DNA of 64,000 nucleotides, taken from positions 27,642,656 through 27,706,655 of the forward strand of contig NC_059348.1 of NCBI RefSeq assembly GCF_019703515.2, given 5' to 3'. The translations under genes were made by a program, and so were the position numbers. Source of the stretch: Myxocyprinus asiaticus (taxonomy: Eukaryota > Chordata > Actinopteri > Cypriniformes > Catostomidae). Below the pieces are notes generated by a model that searched no databases, was not told the DNA's origin, and saw only the letters and a list, made by a program, of their open reading frames with translations. Positions 44,457 through 54,876 of this stretch are shown one piece after another (position 1 is the first letter of the stretch; every line of letters starts with the position of its first letter).

Positions 44457-46316
44457 TGTTGGGCCTCATGTATTCAGATAGAAGACAAAGGCAGGCCAAA
44501 CAGTCGTAAAAACATAACTCAAGCCCCCACCTTCTAAGTCGTAAATTTTACTGATAAAAATCACGCCAAAATCAAACAAAGGGAGTCCAAAACAGACTAC
44601 AGATCCACGAAGCCTTGCTCACTAAAGGATCGAGCTCTCAACTCCTATTGGATGAGGCACACAACAGAACGTCCCTCAAACATGACATCATCAGGAGTTG
44701 AAATAATTCTGAAATGCATCCAGAATTCGCTTCCAGCGACTTAGTTCACCAAATACGGACGTAGCTTTTTGCTGCTCTCAGGTGCAACCTCATGGCACAA
44801 GGAAGTAATGTCCGACTTGAAACTGTAGCCATACAATCTCCATCTCGCTGGACGAGTTGAGATTACTCTGTGTTCAACCGAACACTCTAACAGATCTGAA
44901 GGAGACCGCTGAGCAATTCGCATCTTCATCCGTTAGCCTACAGAAGTGAAGAGATTAAAGATTTCTCTTCCATCTTCAATCAAGTCAACATTTCTGAGTT
45001 CTCCGCCAGCCCGCCGAGAATCAACAGCCGTTCCGCCCGCCAACAGAGCGAGGAAACGGCCTCCCGTCATCACACGAGCCTCAAGGAACCGGGTCAAAGT
45101 TAAAGGACGGAGGAAAACACATTCTACCTGTGTCCTCATGCGATTCAAGTAAGAGGTTACGTCTGGGCAGAGATAGAATATTATAGTGTGTTATTCTTGT
45201 GTTTCAAGGTTTTTGCTTGTACAGTTTACGGACCGCCATGTCTGCTCATTATTAATACTCAGGGTATTAATTATCACAAATTTGTTTTGCTGTATTGTGG
45301 TCCAACCAAATTGGATTGTTGTGCATTTTCGCCATCGCGGGTGAGACAGAAACTGAGTTCATCCATTAGAGTCAAATAACGCAGGACTTTTACGAGCCCC
45401 GCTCGTAAAACCGCGTCTCTGAGTGATGAAAACAGCTGCTTTCTCTCCAGCTATCGCGAAATCAGCTTTCAGGCTGTCACTTAATAATCTCTCTCTCTCT
45501 CTCTCTCTCTCTCACTAACCACACTGACACACACACACACACTGTCACACACACACCTTATGTGTTATAGGATTATTTTTATTTCCATATCTAATCATGT
45601 CACTGTTTAGTTTGTAGTTGTAAGTCGGAAGTTTATTGACTGCATTGTATTAATTATTAATTGATATTACTGCATAAATAAACTTTGTTTATATTACAAA
45701 GAGAAGTGTTTTGGTTTGTTTTGCATACGCCTGTGTCATGCTGATGGGATGTCAGTCCTCGGATTCAAACCTTCATTCATTGTTTTTTTTCCTGAAAATC
45801 GATATTCTTCGGATGTCGATTTTCCTAAGAAAACAATCTAATATTGAGACTGTTTTAATATATGGTTACTAGTCCCTGATTCCAGGGTGGTGCCCCATCA
45901 GTGTTAATCATTATTAATATTCTATTGATTTTTGATAATTGATAATTATCTTTGATGATTGTTGAATTTGAATGATCAATAAGCTAGTGTTAATTTTAAT
46001 TAATGTTTCATTGATGTTAACGATTGACGATTATCTTTGATGATTGTTGATTTTAAAGGATTAAAAAAAGCTAACATTGATTCTCATCAATGTTCTATTG
46101 ATTTTAAGAATTAGTAATTATCTTTGATAATTATTAATTATTGCTAATAAACAAACTTGCTCCTAAATGTAGCACACTACATTTACTAGAGTCCCATATG
46201 AGGTTTTAATGAGTTAGATCCAATTAATTAATTTAAATATTAATTAATAACTACAGAAATAATTATTAATTATTTCTGATAGTAACACTGATCTAAAAAA
46301 CCGGTAAAGCCCTACA
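44457..46316. mobile_element. Probable solo LTR (TG...CA, 4-bp target duplication)
   Basis: A 1860-base block interrupts DIRS coding sequence exactly. It starts 'tgttggg', ends 'ccctaca' (short inverted ends) and is flanked by 'ctct' on each side (a 5-base 'actct' reading is possible if the end is one base shorter). No retroelement genes lie within. It includes a CT/CA microsatellite at 45491-45560 and 'gcataaataaactttgttt' near 45675, a possible polyadenylation region. The family is not known to me. Confidence 0.7.
45488..45560. repeat. (CT)n and (CA)n microsatellites
   Basis: A 'ctctctct' run followed by 'cacacaca' runs inside the presumed LTR. Confidence 0.85.
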
Positions 46317-47239
46317 CTCTCATGTGATCCTGAGACCCCAACCGGGCTATGTGCCCAAGGTTCCCACCACCCCTTTTAGGGACCAGGTGGTGAACCTGCA
46401 AGCGCTGCCTCAGGAGGAGGCAGACCCAGCCCTGTCATTGCTGTGTCCGGTGCGCGCTTTATGCATCTATTTGGATCGCATGCAGAGCTTTAGAATCTCT
46501 GAGCAGCTCTTTGTCTGCTTTGGTGCACAGCGGAAAGGAAGCGCTGTCTCCAAGCAGAGGATCGCCTGCTGGCTCATTGAACATGCCGCCCCCAGTAGGG
46601 CTACGAGCCCATTCTACCAGAGGTGTAGCAGCTTCCTGGGCCCTGGCCAGAGGTGCCTCTCTAACTGACATTTGCAGAGCAGCGGTCTGGGCAACACCCA
46701 ACACTTTTGCAAGGTTCTGCAACCTCCGGGTGGAACCGGTTTCGTCCCAGATAGTGGCATGCAACATAAGTGGATAAGCCCGGGATAGCCGGCCGGGTGT
46801 ATCGCTTGCACATAGCGCCTTCCACCTCCCTTGGAGCTGAAGACATGCACCATTAATTCCCAGTTGTGTTCACAAACTTTGTTCCCTGGTTGACTTCCTC
46901 CGAGCCCTGTGGCAGTTGAGTTTTCGGAGAGACCAGTACACGCGCTAACTAAGAGCCCTGTTCTGGGGTAGGTGCTCCACATGTGGCGGTTCCCTGTAAG
47001 GCTAACTCCATGCGATATATATCTTCCGCTAGTTTGTTTCCCTGCTGGCAAACTGCGTCTTCCTTGGGCAGAACCCCTCTGCCCCAGTCTCCATGTTTGT
47101 AGTAACTCCTCCCCCATTGGGCAGGATCTACCTTGAAGGCTCTCCACATGGTTGGAAATATCCCCACCTCTCTTTGGCAGGGGAGATGGAGCTGGGGCCA
47201 TCTTCGTCAGCTCCACATCAGGGTGACGTGAGGGAGGGG

Positions 47240-48470
47240 GAGGCTGTGGCCCCTCCCATCCTCAGGGGATTTCCTGAAAGGGATTTCCCTCTAGAGCAGT
47301 TGAGAGACGAAACCCTTAGGCATGCCCTCAACCAAGTGAAAGTTATTGATGGTCAGCACCTCCAACCGAACATAGCACTTTCATATCCTTATTTTATGAT
47401 AATAAAAGAGCGGTTGTATCGAGTGATGCAGGACGCTCAAACAACCCAGCTGTTAATACCGCAGAGCTGCTGGGAAATGTTGTTCCAGGCGGCTCATTAT
47501 ATTCTGATGGCGGGTCACTTAGGGAAGAGGAAAACACTGAGCCAACTACTGGCCCGTATTTATTGGCCGGGCATTCGCAGTGATGTTCGCAGGTGGTGTG
47601 CGGCATGCCGCGAATGTCAGCTGGTGAATCCACCGGCCACCCCAAGAGCGCCATTGCACCCCCTTCTGTTAATCGAAGTCCCCATTGAAAGAATTGGCAT
47701 GGACCTCGTTGGGCCATTAGACCGGACTGCACACGGACATCACTTTGTATTGGTCTTGGTGGACTATGCAACGCAATATCCGGAAGCAGTGCCTCAACGC
47801 ATCTCAGCATGCAGTGTTGCAGAGGCACTCTTCAAAATGATCTCCCGAGTGGGGATTCTGAAAGAAATCCTCACTGATCAAGACACGGCATTTATGTCAC
47901 GGACACTCCGTGAACTCTATGAATGATTGGGTATTAAATCGGTTCGCACCAGTGTGTAACATCCGCAGACAGATGGCCTGGTGGAGCAATTTAATAAAAC
48001 TCTGAAGAACATGATTTGTAAGTTCGTGCACAAAGATGCTTGAAATTGGGATAAGTGGCTCGAGCCCCTGTTGCTTGCAGTGCGAGAGGTCCCACAAGCC
48101 TCCACCAGGTTTTCCCCATTCAAGCTGCTGTATGGGCGGCACCCACGCGGGGTGCTCAACGTCATACGCGAAACGTGGGAGGAGGGTCCTTCAACCAGTA
48201 AAAATTAAATTCAATACGTTCTTGATCTTAGAGCAGAACTCCACACTAAGGGGCAACTAACACAGGAGAATTTGCTCCAAGCTCAAGAACGTCAAAGCCA
48301 CCTGTATAACAGGGGTACTCAGCTACGTGAGTTTGCACCAGGATATAAAGTGCTAGTATTACTCCCCACATCGAGCTCCAAATTACTCACTAAGTGGCAA
48401 GGACCCTTTGAGGTCACATGTCGAGTGGGAGATCTCGATTATAAGGTGAAGTGAATCGACAGAGGGGGCG
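47240..48470 (+). pseudogene. Gypsy integrase remnant
   Basis: The long frame to 47926 contains the HHCC finger ('HYILMAGHLGKRKT' and 'CAACREC') and core motifs 'GMDLVGPL' and 'LVLVDYATQYPEAVP', then 'ILTDQDTAFMS'. A stop at about 47924 and changed frames follow. The catalytic region resumes as 'CRQMAWWSN'-like sequence and the C-terminal domain 'GYKVLVLLPTSSSKLLTKWQ' at 48330-48400. It is not intact. Confidence 0.85.
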
Positions 48471-48499
48471 CACGTCAAATATACCAGCTTAACCTTCTG

Positions 48500-49204
48500 A
48501 ACTTATGGAGGGAGGTTGTTCCTGTGATATTGGCTATGGTAGTTCCGGAAAGGGTGGAGCTCGGGCCGGAGGTGATCACAAAAACCCAATCATATCACCG
48601 TATCAGGTCACAGAGGTTGCCAAGTTGCAACAGCAATTTGCAGATGTGTTTTCCCCTTTGCCGGGTCATACAAACCTCATCCAGCACCACATCGAGACTG
48701 AGCTGGGGTAGTGGAACGTAGCCATTCCCACCGACTGCCCAAACACACAAAAAAATTGTTCGGAAAGAATTGGATGCAATGCTTGATATGGGGGTAATAG
48801 AGGAATCCCACAGAAATTGGTCCAGCCCAGTTTTTCTGGTTCCTAAGAGCGACGGGTCTGTACGGTTCTGTGTGGATTATAGAAAAGTCAACACGGTGTC
48901 TAAATTTGACGCCTAACAAATGCCTCGTGTTGATGAGTTGCTCGTTTGGTTGGGCACCGTTCGATTTTATTCGACACTGGATTTGACAAAGGGTTATTGG
49001 CATATCTCCTTGACACCAATATCCCATGAAAAAACAGCCTTCTCCACACCGTTTGGATTACACCAATTTGTGACACTTCCATTCGGTTTGTTTGGGGCCC
49101 CGGCTACATTTCAGCGCCTCATGGACCGAATCCTCAGACCGCATTCGGCTTACGCCGCTGCCTGTTTAGATGACATCATAATTTACAGTAATGATTGGCA
49201 GTGA
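48500..49204 (+). pseudogene. Gypsy reverse transcriptase remnant
   Basis: Begins with the 'LQQQFADVFSPLPGHTNLIQ' lead. It continues with 'SPVFLVPKSDGSVRFCVDYR' near 48830 in a shifted frame, then at 48920-49204 'STLDLTKGYWHISL', 'LPFGLFGAPATFQRLMD' and the catalytic box 'ACLDDIIIYSNDW', where Leu stands at the position before DD as in many Gypsy RTs. A stop interrupts at 48914-48916 and another at 49202. Confidence 0.9.
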
Positions 49205-49229
49205 CACACAGCAAACCCCAAGAAGTGCG

Positions 49230-49925
49230 CGATTGGGCGGGTGGAGGTATGGTATCTGGGGTTCCACTTGGACCACGGGCAGGTGCATCCCCAAATTGAC
49301 AAAACAGCGGCGATTGTGACCTCCCGAGACCCAAGACCAAAAAGGGTGTGAGACAGTTCCTGGGGCTGGCTGGCTAATATAGGAGATTTGTGCCTAATTA
49401 TTCGGACATCACCAGCCTGCTGACTGATCACATGAAAAAGGGAGCTCCAGACCCAGTCCAGTGGACGGAGCAGTGTCAACAGGCGTTTACGCGAGTTAAA
49501 GCCGCACTTTGCGGGGAGCCGCTTTTACATTCATCTGATTTCTCTCTCCTTTTTATGTTGCAGACGGATGCTTCAGACAGAGGGCTGGGGGTGGTGCTCT
49601 CAGAGGTGGTGGAGTGGGAGGAGTGCCTGGTGCTGTACATTAGCCACAAGCTCTCGCTGAGGAAGACGAAGTACAGCACCGTTGAAAAGGAGTGTCTCAC
49701 CATCAAGTGGTGGTCCTCACTCTCCGGTACTACCTGTTGGGGCGGGCCTTCACTCTCTTCTCAGATCATGCCCCACTCCAATGGCTCCACCGCATGAAAT
49801 ATACCAACGTGCGGATCACCTGTTGGTATCTGGCTCTTCAGCCGTATAAGTTCAAGGTGGTCCACAGACCGGGAGCACAGATGGCTGTTGTCGGCATCCT
49901 GTCCAGAAATGGGGGGAAGTGTTAG
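49230..49925 (+). pseudogene. Gypsy RNase H remnant
   Basis: Contains 'LLFMLQTDASDRGLGVVLSE', 'LYISHKLSLRKTKYSTVEKE' and, after a frame change near 49690, 'TLFSDHAPLQWLHRMK' and 'VVHRPGAQMAVVGILSRNG', the usual end of Gypsy RNase H. The stop at 49923 lies just before the untranslated tail leading to the 3' LTR. Confidence 0.9.
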
Positions 49926-49984
49926 ACAGGCCAGATGTCTCCCCGGCCAGATGTCTCCCCGGCCTGAGTCGGGCGGTGGGGATA

Positions 49985-50335
49985 TGTGGCAGCGGGGGCA
50001 TGGTCAAGCGTACGTCCGGACAGAGAGAAAGCGGTAAGGGTGCATACACCTGAGCCAGATTATGATTAAAACCTGTTTCCAATTGTAGTGAGCTTGGGGA
50101 GAGTGGTATATAAGGGACCACACCACCAGCAAAAGGGGAGAGAGTCTGGATCCAGAGACCTATTGTGAAGCTGAAGTCTGATTGTGAAGCTGATGTGTTA
50201 TTGTGAAGTTGTAAAGCTGACGTGTTATTGTGAAGCTGTAAGCGCTGAAGTTTATTCATTAAAAACCCTTACCTGTGAGTGGAAGAAACCAGTTCCCTGT
50301 GTCCTCCTTCCACTCCTGACCTGAAGTTTGTTACA
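49985..50335 (+). mobile_element. 3' LTR of the Gypsy element
   Basis: Starts TGTGGCAGCGGGGG right after the purine tract 'cggtggggata' and ends 'gaagtttgttaca' (TG...CA, 351 bases). It has a TATA-like 'gtatataag' at about 50107 and 'cattaaaaac' near 50258. Inside, 50162-50250 contains four imperfect repeats starting 'attgtgaag'. Confidence 0.85.
50162..50250. repeat. Four imperfect tandem repeats within the LTR
   Basis: Units beginning 'attgtgaagctga' or 'attgtgaagttgt', 19-27 bases each, lie downstream of the TATA-like box and may sit in the R/U5 region. Confidence 0.75.
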
Positions 50336-50339
50336 ATGG

Positions 50340-51987
50340 TGCATTTAAATTCTTGTAAATTCACATTAAATATAACCATACAATTTGTACCATACAAAGT
50401 CCTGCACACTCACATTAAATATTTGTTTGAGGTTGCATCTACGGATATGTCCATGATGTTCTTGGAATTTGTTGCAGCTGTGTGCGATGAAAGAGGCACT
50501 AATCCTTATAGGCCCCATGAGTAAAGATTGTCTATATAGTGGATAGATGTTGAATATAATGCTGTACGAAGCCAAAAACACTCAACAAAAAGAAAAAAGC
50601 CTAAACATTTTTCTTTATACATAGCAAAAGATTTTTGATAGTTTTAGTGAACTATCAATAAGTTCATAATTTTTGGACTGCTTGTTATATTCTGTCTTTG
50701 TTATGTGTAGCTTTTGTCCATTCATTTGAATATTTAAAAGTAATATCTGCTAGTTATAGGATTTAGTAGACACAATTGGCAGATGTAACATTGAAAGGTG
50801 AGTACCCTTGACAATTACCACACAGGAAAGGTCAAGAGATAAACAAGGAGTTAAGTACCCATGACAAGTGATAATACTATTTCTAGTCTGACAGCCAGCC
50901 GCATCTTTTAAACGATGACAGTGCAAAAGGAAGTGAGAAATGCCAAGCCATTGCTAAAGACTCCGTAAAGATAACAATAACCTCTCAAGTTTGCCAAAGT
51001 CAGGGCAGCACTTCACAATAGGAACGTCATACTGATACACAGGTATTGTATGTGCTTTAACATTCATTTATGTTGTAGCCAATTTATAATGCTAATTTAT
51101 AATGTAAAGTAACAAAAGCGACCATATAATTAAGTAACTAAGATGCAGAGCTTTGATTCCACCCACGTTTTTTACCTCATCAACTTTGGGAGTTTTTCTG
51201 TGACACTGTTGCCTTTGGTTTGCCTACTGGGGCGTTTGTATTATTCTTTGTCAAGCTGCTTTGGAACAGTATGTATTGTGAAAAGCTCTATGCAAATAAA
51301 TTGAATTTATGTCTCCCCTAGCTTTGTTGTAGCCAATTTTATCACATAACGTAACATTATTTAATAGCAATTAAGTTGCATGTTTAACATTTCTTATGTA
51401 TTTCAAATGTACAGAAAGTATTTCTAAGCAGATACTGCTCTTTGCCTTCATCCCCAAGATTTATGAGTGGAAGACACAGCAGTGGCAGGTATGATCAAAA
51501 TAAATTATGATAGCTCAAACACCTTACATGTTTACAGTTGATCTCTCACCCCTCCCTGTGGTGCATGGCTTTCCTAATCACTGAGGCGCAAGAAAAGGCT
51601 GAGGCCTGAGGTGAGTTGCCTCTAGACAGCATTTGAAGCTAAGACCCATTTTAGCTCTTATTGCCATCAATATAAATTTGTAAATATGAAAACAATGACT
51701 GGATTTGTTAATTAATTGTGACTGATATAATGTGTTGCATGTGTAAAACAGCATCCTTGTACATTAAATTGTAACTACACGCAATCACAATTTATTTATA
51801 CTGTATGTCCAATACTAATCCTAAAAATCGTTATACTGCTGTACTGAAATGTTTATGTTTATCTGACCATTAAAACAATTGACCATCTGTTTTCCATCTA
51901 TAAATATTTACATATAACTTTTTATGTTTGATATCTATAAAATCTAATAAAAACTGATGTTGCAACTACTAATTCTGAGACTTGATA

Positions 51988-52066
<79 letters not shown>

Positions 52067-52640
52067 TTATATATTTATATTTGGTTTTTATCTCTTGTGT
52101 TCATTGCTTTACAGCGTAATAGGTCTTGCATGTTCTATAGTTGTTCCGACAGGATTTGTCTATATGTCCATTTCGTGAAATGTGTACATGGAACATACAC
52201 TATCTTAGCAAAAAGATCTGGCACGGAGCAGTATTGTATCAATGCAGCTGTTAGTGATTATGCATGATGTTTTAGAGTATTTCATTCACTGTGGGACTTA
52301 CCTCTTTCTGACCAATCTATTTTGAGAACCAAAGGCTTTGTTTTATCTCTCTCCATTTTAGACATCTGCACTTCTCAATCTAACACCTAAAATCCCCTGA
52401 TCCCCTTTGCTCTTTAGTTTAGCACATGCAGTGGAGTGTTTCTTAGTACATTGAACTCACTAATTGCTTACCATTAAAATTGCAACATATGACTTCTAAA
52501 AAATGGTTAGATTGCTTTTGTCATATTAAGAGAGAATCTCATATATTCATATCTCTCATCAAAACAGATCGAAAAACATATTGAAACCCAGAGGTAGGGA
52601 TTTATTATGTACACTACCATGTACCATCATTTCTATAAAA
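50340..52640. other. Intergenic stretch between the Gypsy element and the myosin gene
   Basis: No gene recognised. A weak Tc1-like or SINE-like fragment may exist ('ctttggaacagtatgtattg' through 'gcaaataaattgaattt' near 51260-51310 is a common fish repeat tail). The TA run below is the main feature. Confidence 0.4.
51988..52064. repeat. (TA)n microsatellite
   Basis: About 75 bases of TA dinucleotide. Confidence 0.95.
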
Positions 52641-52644
52641 TTCA

Positions 52645-52885
52645 GATTTAAAGGGGTAGTTCAACCTAAAACAACGAGCTGCTGGATTTGCTTTTTACCA
52701 TTAACATTCACTGATTGTATCTTTTTTTCCCATACAATGAAAGTGATTGGTGACTGAAGTTGTCATTCTTCCTAACATCTGCTTTTGTGTTTCACTGAAG
52801 AAAGAAAGTGATACAGATTTAGAACAACGATGAGGGTGAGTAAATGATGGCAGAATTTTCATTTTTAAGTAAACTATCCCTTTCA
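52645..52885. mobile_element. Palindromic MITE ('agggatagttcacc' family)
   Basis: Left end 'aaaggggtagttcaacctaa' and right end 'atttttaagtaaactatccc' pair, with 'gaaagtgattggtgactgaa' and 'gatgagggtgagtaaatgat' between. Confidence 0.75.
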
Positions 52886-53014
52886 TTCTCAGAAGAGCAT
52901 TTTGTTTAGCAACACAGGTTCTACCAGTATATGGCATCATTAAACTGGACCAAACAAAAGCAACACAGTAGTCTCTATGAAACTCACAAGACAATAGACT
53001 AGATGCAAAGTGAC

Positions 53015-53020
53015 TTTATT
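53015..53020 (-). promoter_or_regulatory. Polyadenylation signal of the myosin gene
   Basis: TTTATT on the + strand is AATAAA on the minus strand, about 96 bases after the myosin stop codon. This gives a short 3' UTR of roughly 110-130 bases, typical of sarcomeric myosin genes. Confidence 0.8.
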
Positions 53021-53115
53021 TCATGTTGGTGAGGAAACACAAAAGTGTAAAGAGAGTATGCGATGCATGTAAAGCAAGAACAAGCAAAAAGTGATTTCAG
53101 ACAATTTCCAGAACA

Positions 53116-53136
53116 TCACTCTTCATCGAACCCTTT
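53116..53136 (-). CDS. Myosin heavy chain, last coding exon
   Basis: Seven codons KGFDEE and TGA, after 'ttttctctcacag'. A 21-base final coding part is usual for sarcomeric MYH genes. The short tail after the coiled coil contributes to filament assembly and varies between isoforms. A tail ending DEE after '[10 protein letters not shown]' points to a slow/cardiac-like rather than a fast type. Confidence 0.9.
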   Translation of the reverse strand, partial: KGFDEE

Positions 53137-53219
53137 CTGTGAGAGAAAAATGTTAATATGAAAAGTTAGGCTAGGCTTTTAACATTTAAATTATTGATTA
53201 ATAAATGTGTCCCCTATAC

Positions 53220-53354
53220 CTTTGACCCCACATCACGACTTTTGGCACGTAGTTTGTTCACTTGAGTTTCGGCAATATCAGCCCTTTCCTCTGCCTCATC
53301 TAGTTCATGTTGCAGTTTGCGGAATTTGCTCAAATGAGTGTTTGCCTGTTCTTC
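53220..53354 (-). CDS. Myosin heavy chain, rod end
   Basis: A 135-base exon encoding '[20 protein letters not shown]' through '[14 protein letters not shown]', the C-terminal end of light meromyosin with the assembly-competence region. Both ends are phase 0. The donor is AAG|GTATAG. Confidence 0.95.
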
Positions 53355-53458
53355 CTATTACAAGGGGCAAACATGTAAAGAAAAGTCATCAGTATGCTTT
53401 CGGCTAAACCATGCATTGTGAATTTCAAGTATTGTCTCTGAATTTCAAGTTCACTTAC

Positions 53459-53554
53459 AGCCTCCTCTGCAGCTCTTTTATAAGCTTTGACTTTTAATTG
53501 CAGCTTGTCGACCAAATCCTGAAGACGGGCAATGTTTTTACAGTCCTCTTCAGT
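53459..53554 (-). CDS. Myosin heavy chain rod exon (96 bp)
   Basis: Encodes TEEDCKNIARLQDLVDKLQ and on to 'KVKAYKRAAEEA'. Coiled-coil heptads; 96 bases is the family's usual size for this exon. Confidence 0.95.
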
Positions 53555-53839
53555 CTAGGGTTCATACAACTAAACATTAATTTTCTGAGCATGATTCATT
53601 CTGATCATTATCAGACTTTTTCACTTGCCCATAAAAGTCTTGTAACAGGGCTTTTTAACCAAAATATGAGATACTATCTATGAGATACTATGACCTTTCT
53701 GGCATTTATGATCACTGGATATGGACTTTTAAAAAGTCATTTTCATACAGAACATTGGTTTGCAAGCAAATTTACACTATACAAGAGCAGTATTTAGCTA
53801 ATTTAATATTTTAATGCAAAACTAAAAAAATTTTTTAAA

Positions 53840-53960
53840 AATTATTCACTATAGGAATTTCAATGACTTTCAATAAGATTTTATTAATTTCCATGACTTT
53901 TCCAGGCCCAGAGAACACAATTTAAACATTCCCGGTTTTCCATGACCGCAGAAACTCTGA
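53840..53960. repeat. Dispersed repeat fragment in a myosin intron
   Basis: Carries 'ccatgacttttccaggcc' and 'ttccatgaccgcagaaactc', part of a common fish repeat. A related inverted fragment lies at about 56805-56878. Confidence 0.45.
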
Positions 53961-53978
53961 TAGCTGTTGTAATCCCAC

Positions 53979-54083
53979 CTGATAAGTAAGTTCCTTGATG
54001 CGTCGTTCATATTTGCGGATTCCCTTCACAGATTCACTGCTTCTCTTCTGTTCAGCCTCAACTTCACATTCCAGCTCTCGTAC
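53979..54083 (-). CDS. Myosin heavy chain rod exon (105 bp)
   Basis: Encodes '[20 protein letters not shown]' then [15 protein letters not shown], typical light meromyosin. Phase 0 at both ends, between 'ctcctag' and CAG|GTGGGA. Confidence 0.95.
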
Positions 54084-54186
54084 CTAGGAGTGATTCAGTG
54101 AAAGAACATCAGCCATTGCCTTTGATGTGCATAATAGCAGTGGACTCTGTTACTTTCCTTGCTGAACATGGTTCAAGTCAACTTAC

Positions 54187-54483
54187 CCTAGCCTCAAGCT
54201 TCTGGACTTGTTTCTTTCCTCCCTTCATGGCAATTTGTTCTGCTTCATCCAGGCGGTTTTGCAGGTCCTTAATGGTCTGCTCCATGTTCTTCTTCATACG
54301 CTCCAGGTGGGCACTGGTATCCTGCTCCTTCTTCAACTCCTCTGCCATCATGGCAGCATCAGTGATGGCCTTCTTGGCTTTTTCATCAGCATTCCTGCAT
54401 TCTTGTACTGCATCTTCCACCTCACTCTGAAGCTGGGATGTGTCAGCCTCCAGCTTCTTCTTTTGGTTCAGGAGGCCAGTGTT
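54187..54483 (-). CDS. Myosin heavy chain rod exon (297 bp, apparently two ancestral exons fused)
   Basis: Encodes '[20 protein letters not shown]' through '[20 protein letters not shown]' to '[12 protein letters not shown]' without interruption. In vertebrate sarcomeric MYH genes as I know them, this stretch is split into exons of 126 and 171 bases, whose sum is exactly 297. No splice sites or intron lie between. The sequence is well conserved light meromyosin. Confidence 0.9.
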
Positions 54484-54588
54484 CTGAATTACAGAGTTTG
54501 TAATTTTGTCTCTTTGTTTGTAAGAGTGATAATTTTTTAATGCAACTGCTAAACATAAATCCATAAAGAATCTGTTTTCATGCCTTAC

Positions 54589-54792
54589 CTGAGAATGCAG
54601 AAGCTGTACTCTCTCTGTGACATCCAGCAGCTCTTGCTCAGCAAGTTTGCGGCCTCGCTCTGTTTGTTCCAGAACAGCTCTAAGCTCCTCTAGTTCTGCC
54701 TGAAGCAAAGTATTACGTCTCTCTACGATGGCAATGTTCTCCTTCAGATCATCATTGCCTCGAAGAGAGTCGTCCAGCTGAAGTTGGGAGTC
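54589..54792 (-). CDS. Myosin heavy chain rod exon (204 bp)
   Basis: Encodes '[20 protein letters not shown]' through '[18 protein letters not shown]'. Phase 0, coiled coil with the LDDxxR pattern of sarcomeric myosins. Confidence 0.95.
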
Positions 54793-54876
54793 CTACAAAA
54801 TTCCCCATTAATGGAAGCTAGGGTTATTTGCTGTAGACACAGTGTCTGTATATAAAATAGTAACTTATTTTTTTAC

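Larger units (their letters stand above)
44082..46777 (+). pseudogene. DIRS tyrosine recombinase, split by an LTR insertion
   Basis: The N-terminal half is at 44082-44456 ('ERLEGRLSPSTLKVYITAIA') and the C-terminal half at 46317-46777. The C-terminal half includes the HxxR motif 'RAHSTRGVAASWA' and then 'WATPNTFARFCNLRVEPVSS'. The position expected for the nucleophilic tyrosine (FARFxNL) holds Cys (codon 46718-46720). A frameshift near 46590 also separates parts. Recombinases of this class integrate the circular DNA form of DIRS elements. Confidence 0.85.
42727..47215 (+). mobile_element. DIRS-type (tyrosine recombinase) retrotransposon, deleted and interrupted
   Basis: The left end 'actcgacgttgtgtcgatgt' and the following 'tagtgacactaggggtcact' begin a non-coding leader with 'gtataaaaggagctgg'. 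RNase H-like and tyrosine-recombinase sequence follows, then a 3' region with 'tttgtttccctgctggcaaa'. Gag and most of RT are absent; the leader passes into the end of RT near 42.96-43.01k. The recombinase is split by an inserted LTR-like unit at 44457-46316. The right limit, where Gypsy sequence starts, is approximate. Confidence 0.85.
47232..50335 (+). mobile_element. 5'-truncated Ty3/Gypsy element with IN before RT (Gmr1-like order)
   Basis: From left to right it carries integrase (zinc-binding and core), an SH3-like or chromo-like tail, RT, RNase H, a polypurine tract and a 3' LTR. Ordinary Ty3/Gypsy elements have RT before IN. The Gmr1 group of deuterostome Gypsy elements is known for IN before RT, and no gag or protease intervenes here, so this fits that group. 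The 5' LTR, gag and protease are absent. Confidence 0.85.

Noticed and set aside
47394..47828. 144-residue minus-strand frame
   Set aside because: Antisense shadow of the Gypsy integrase.
51957..52178. Frame with a long Tyr-Ile run
   Set aside because: Microsatellite artefact, as above.
53330..53515. A single 61-residue minus-strand frame joining two myosin exons
   Set aside because: It reads through an intron between 53355 and 53458; splice sites and the usual exon sizes support two separate exons.
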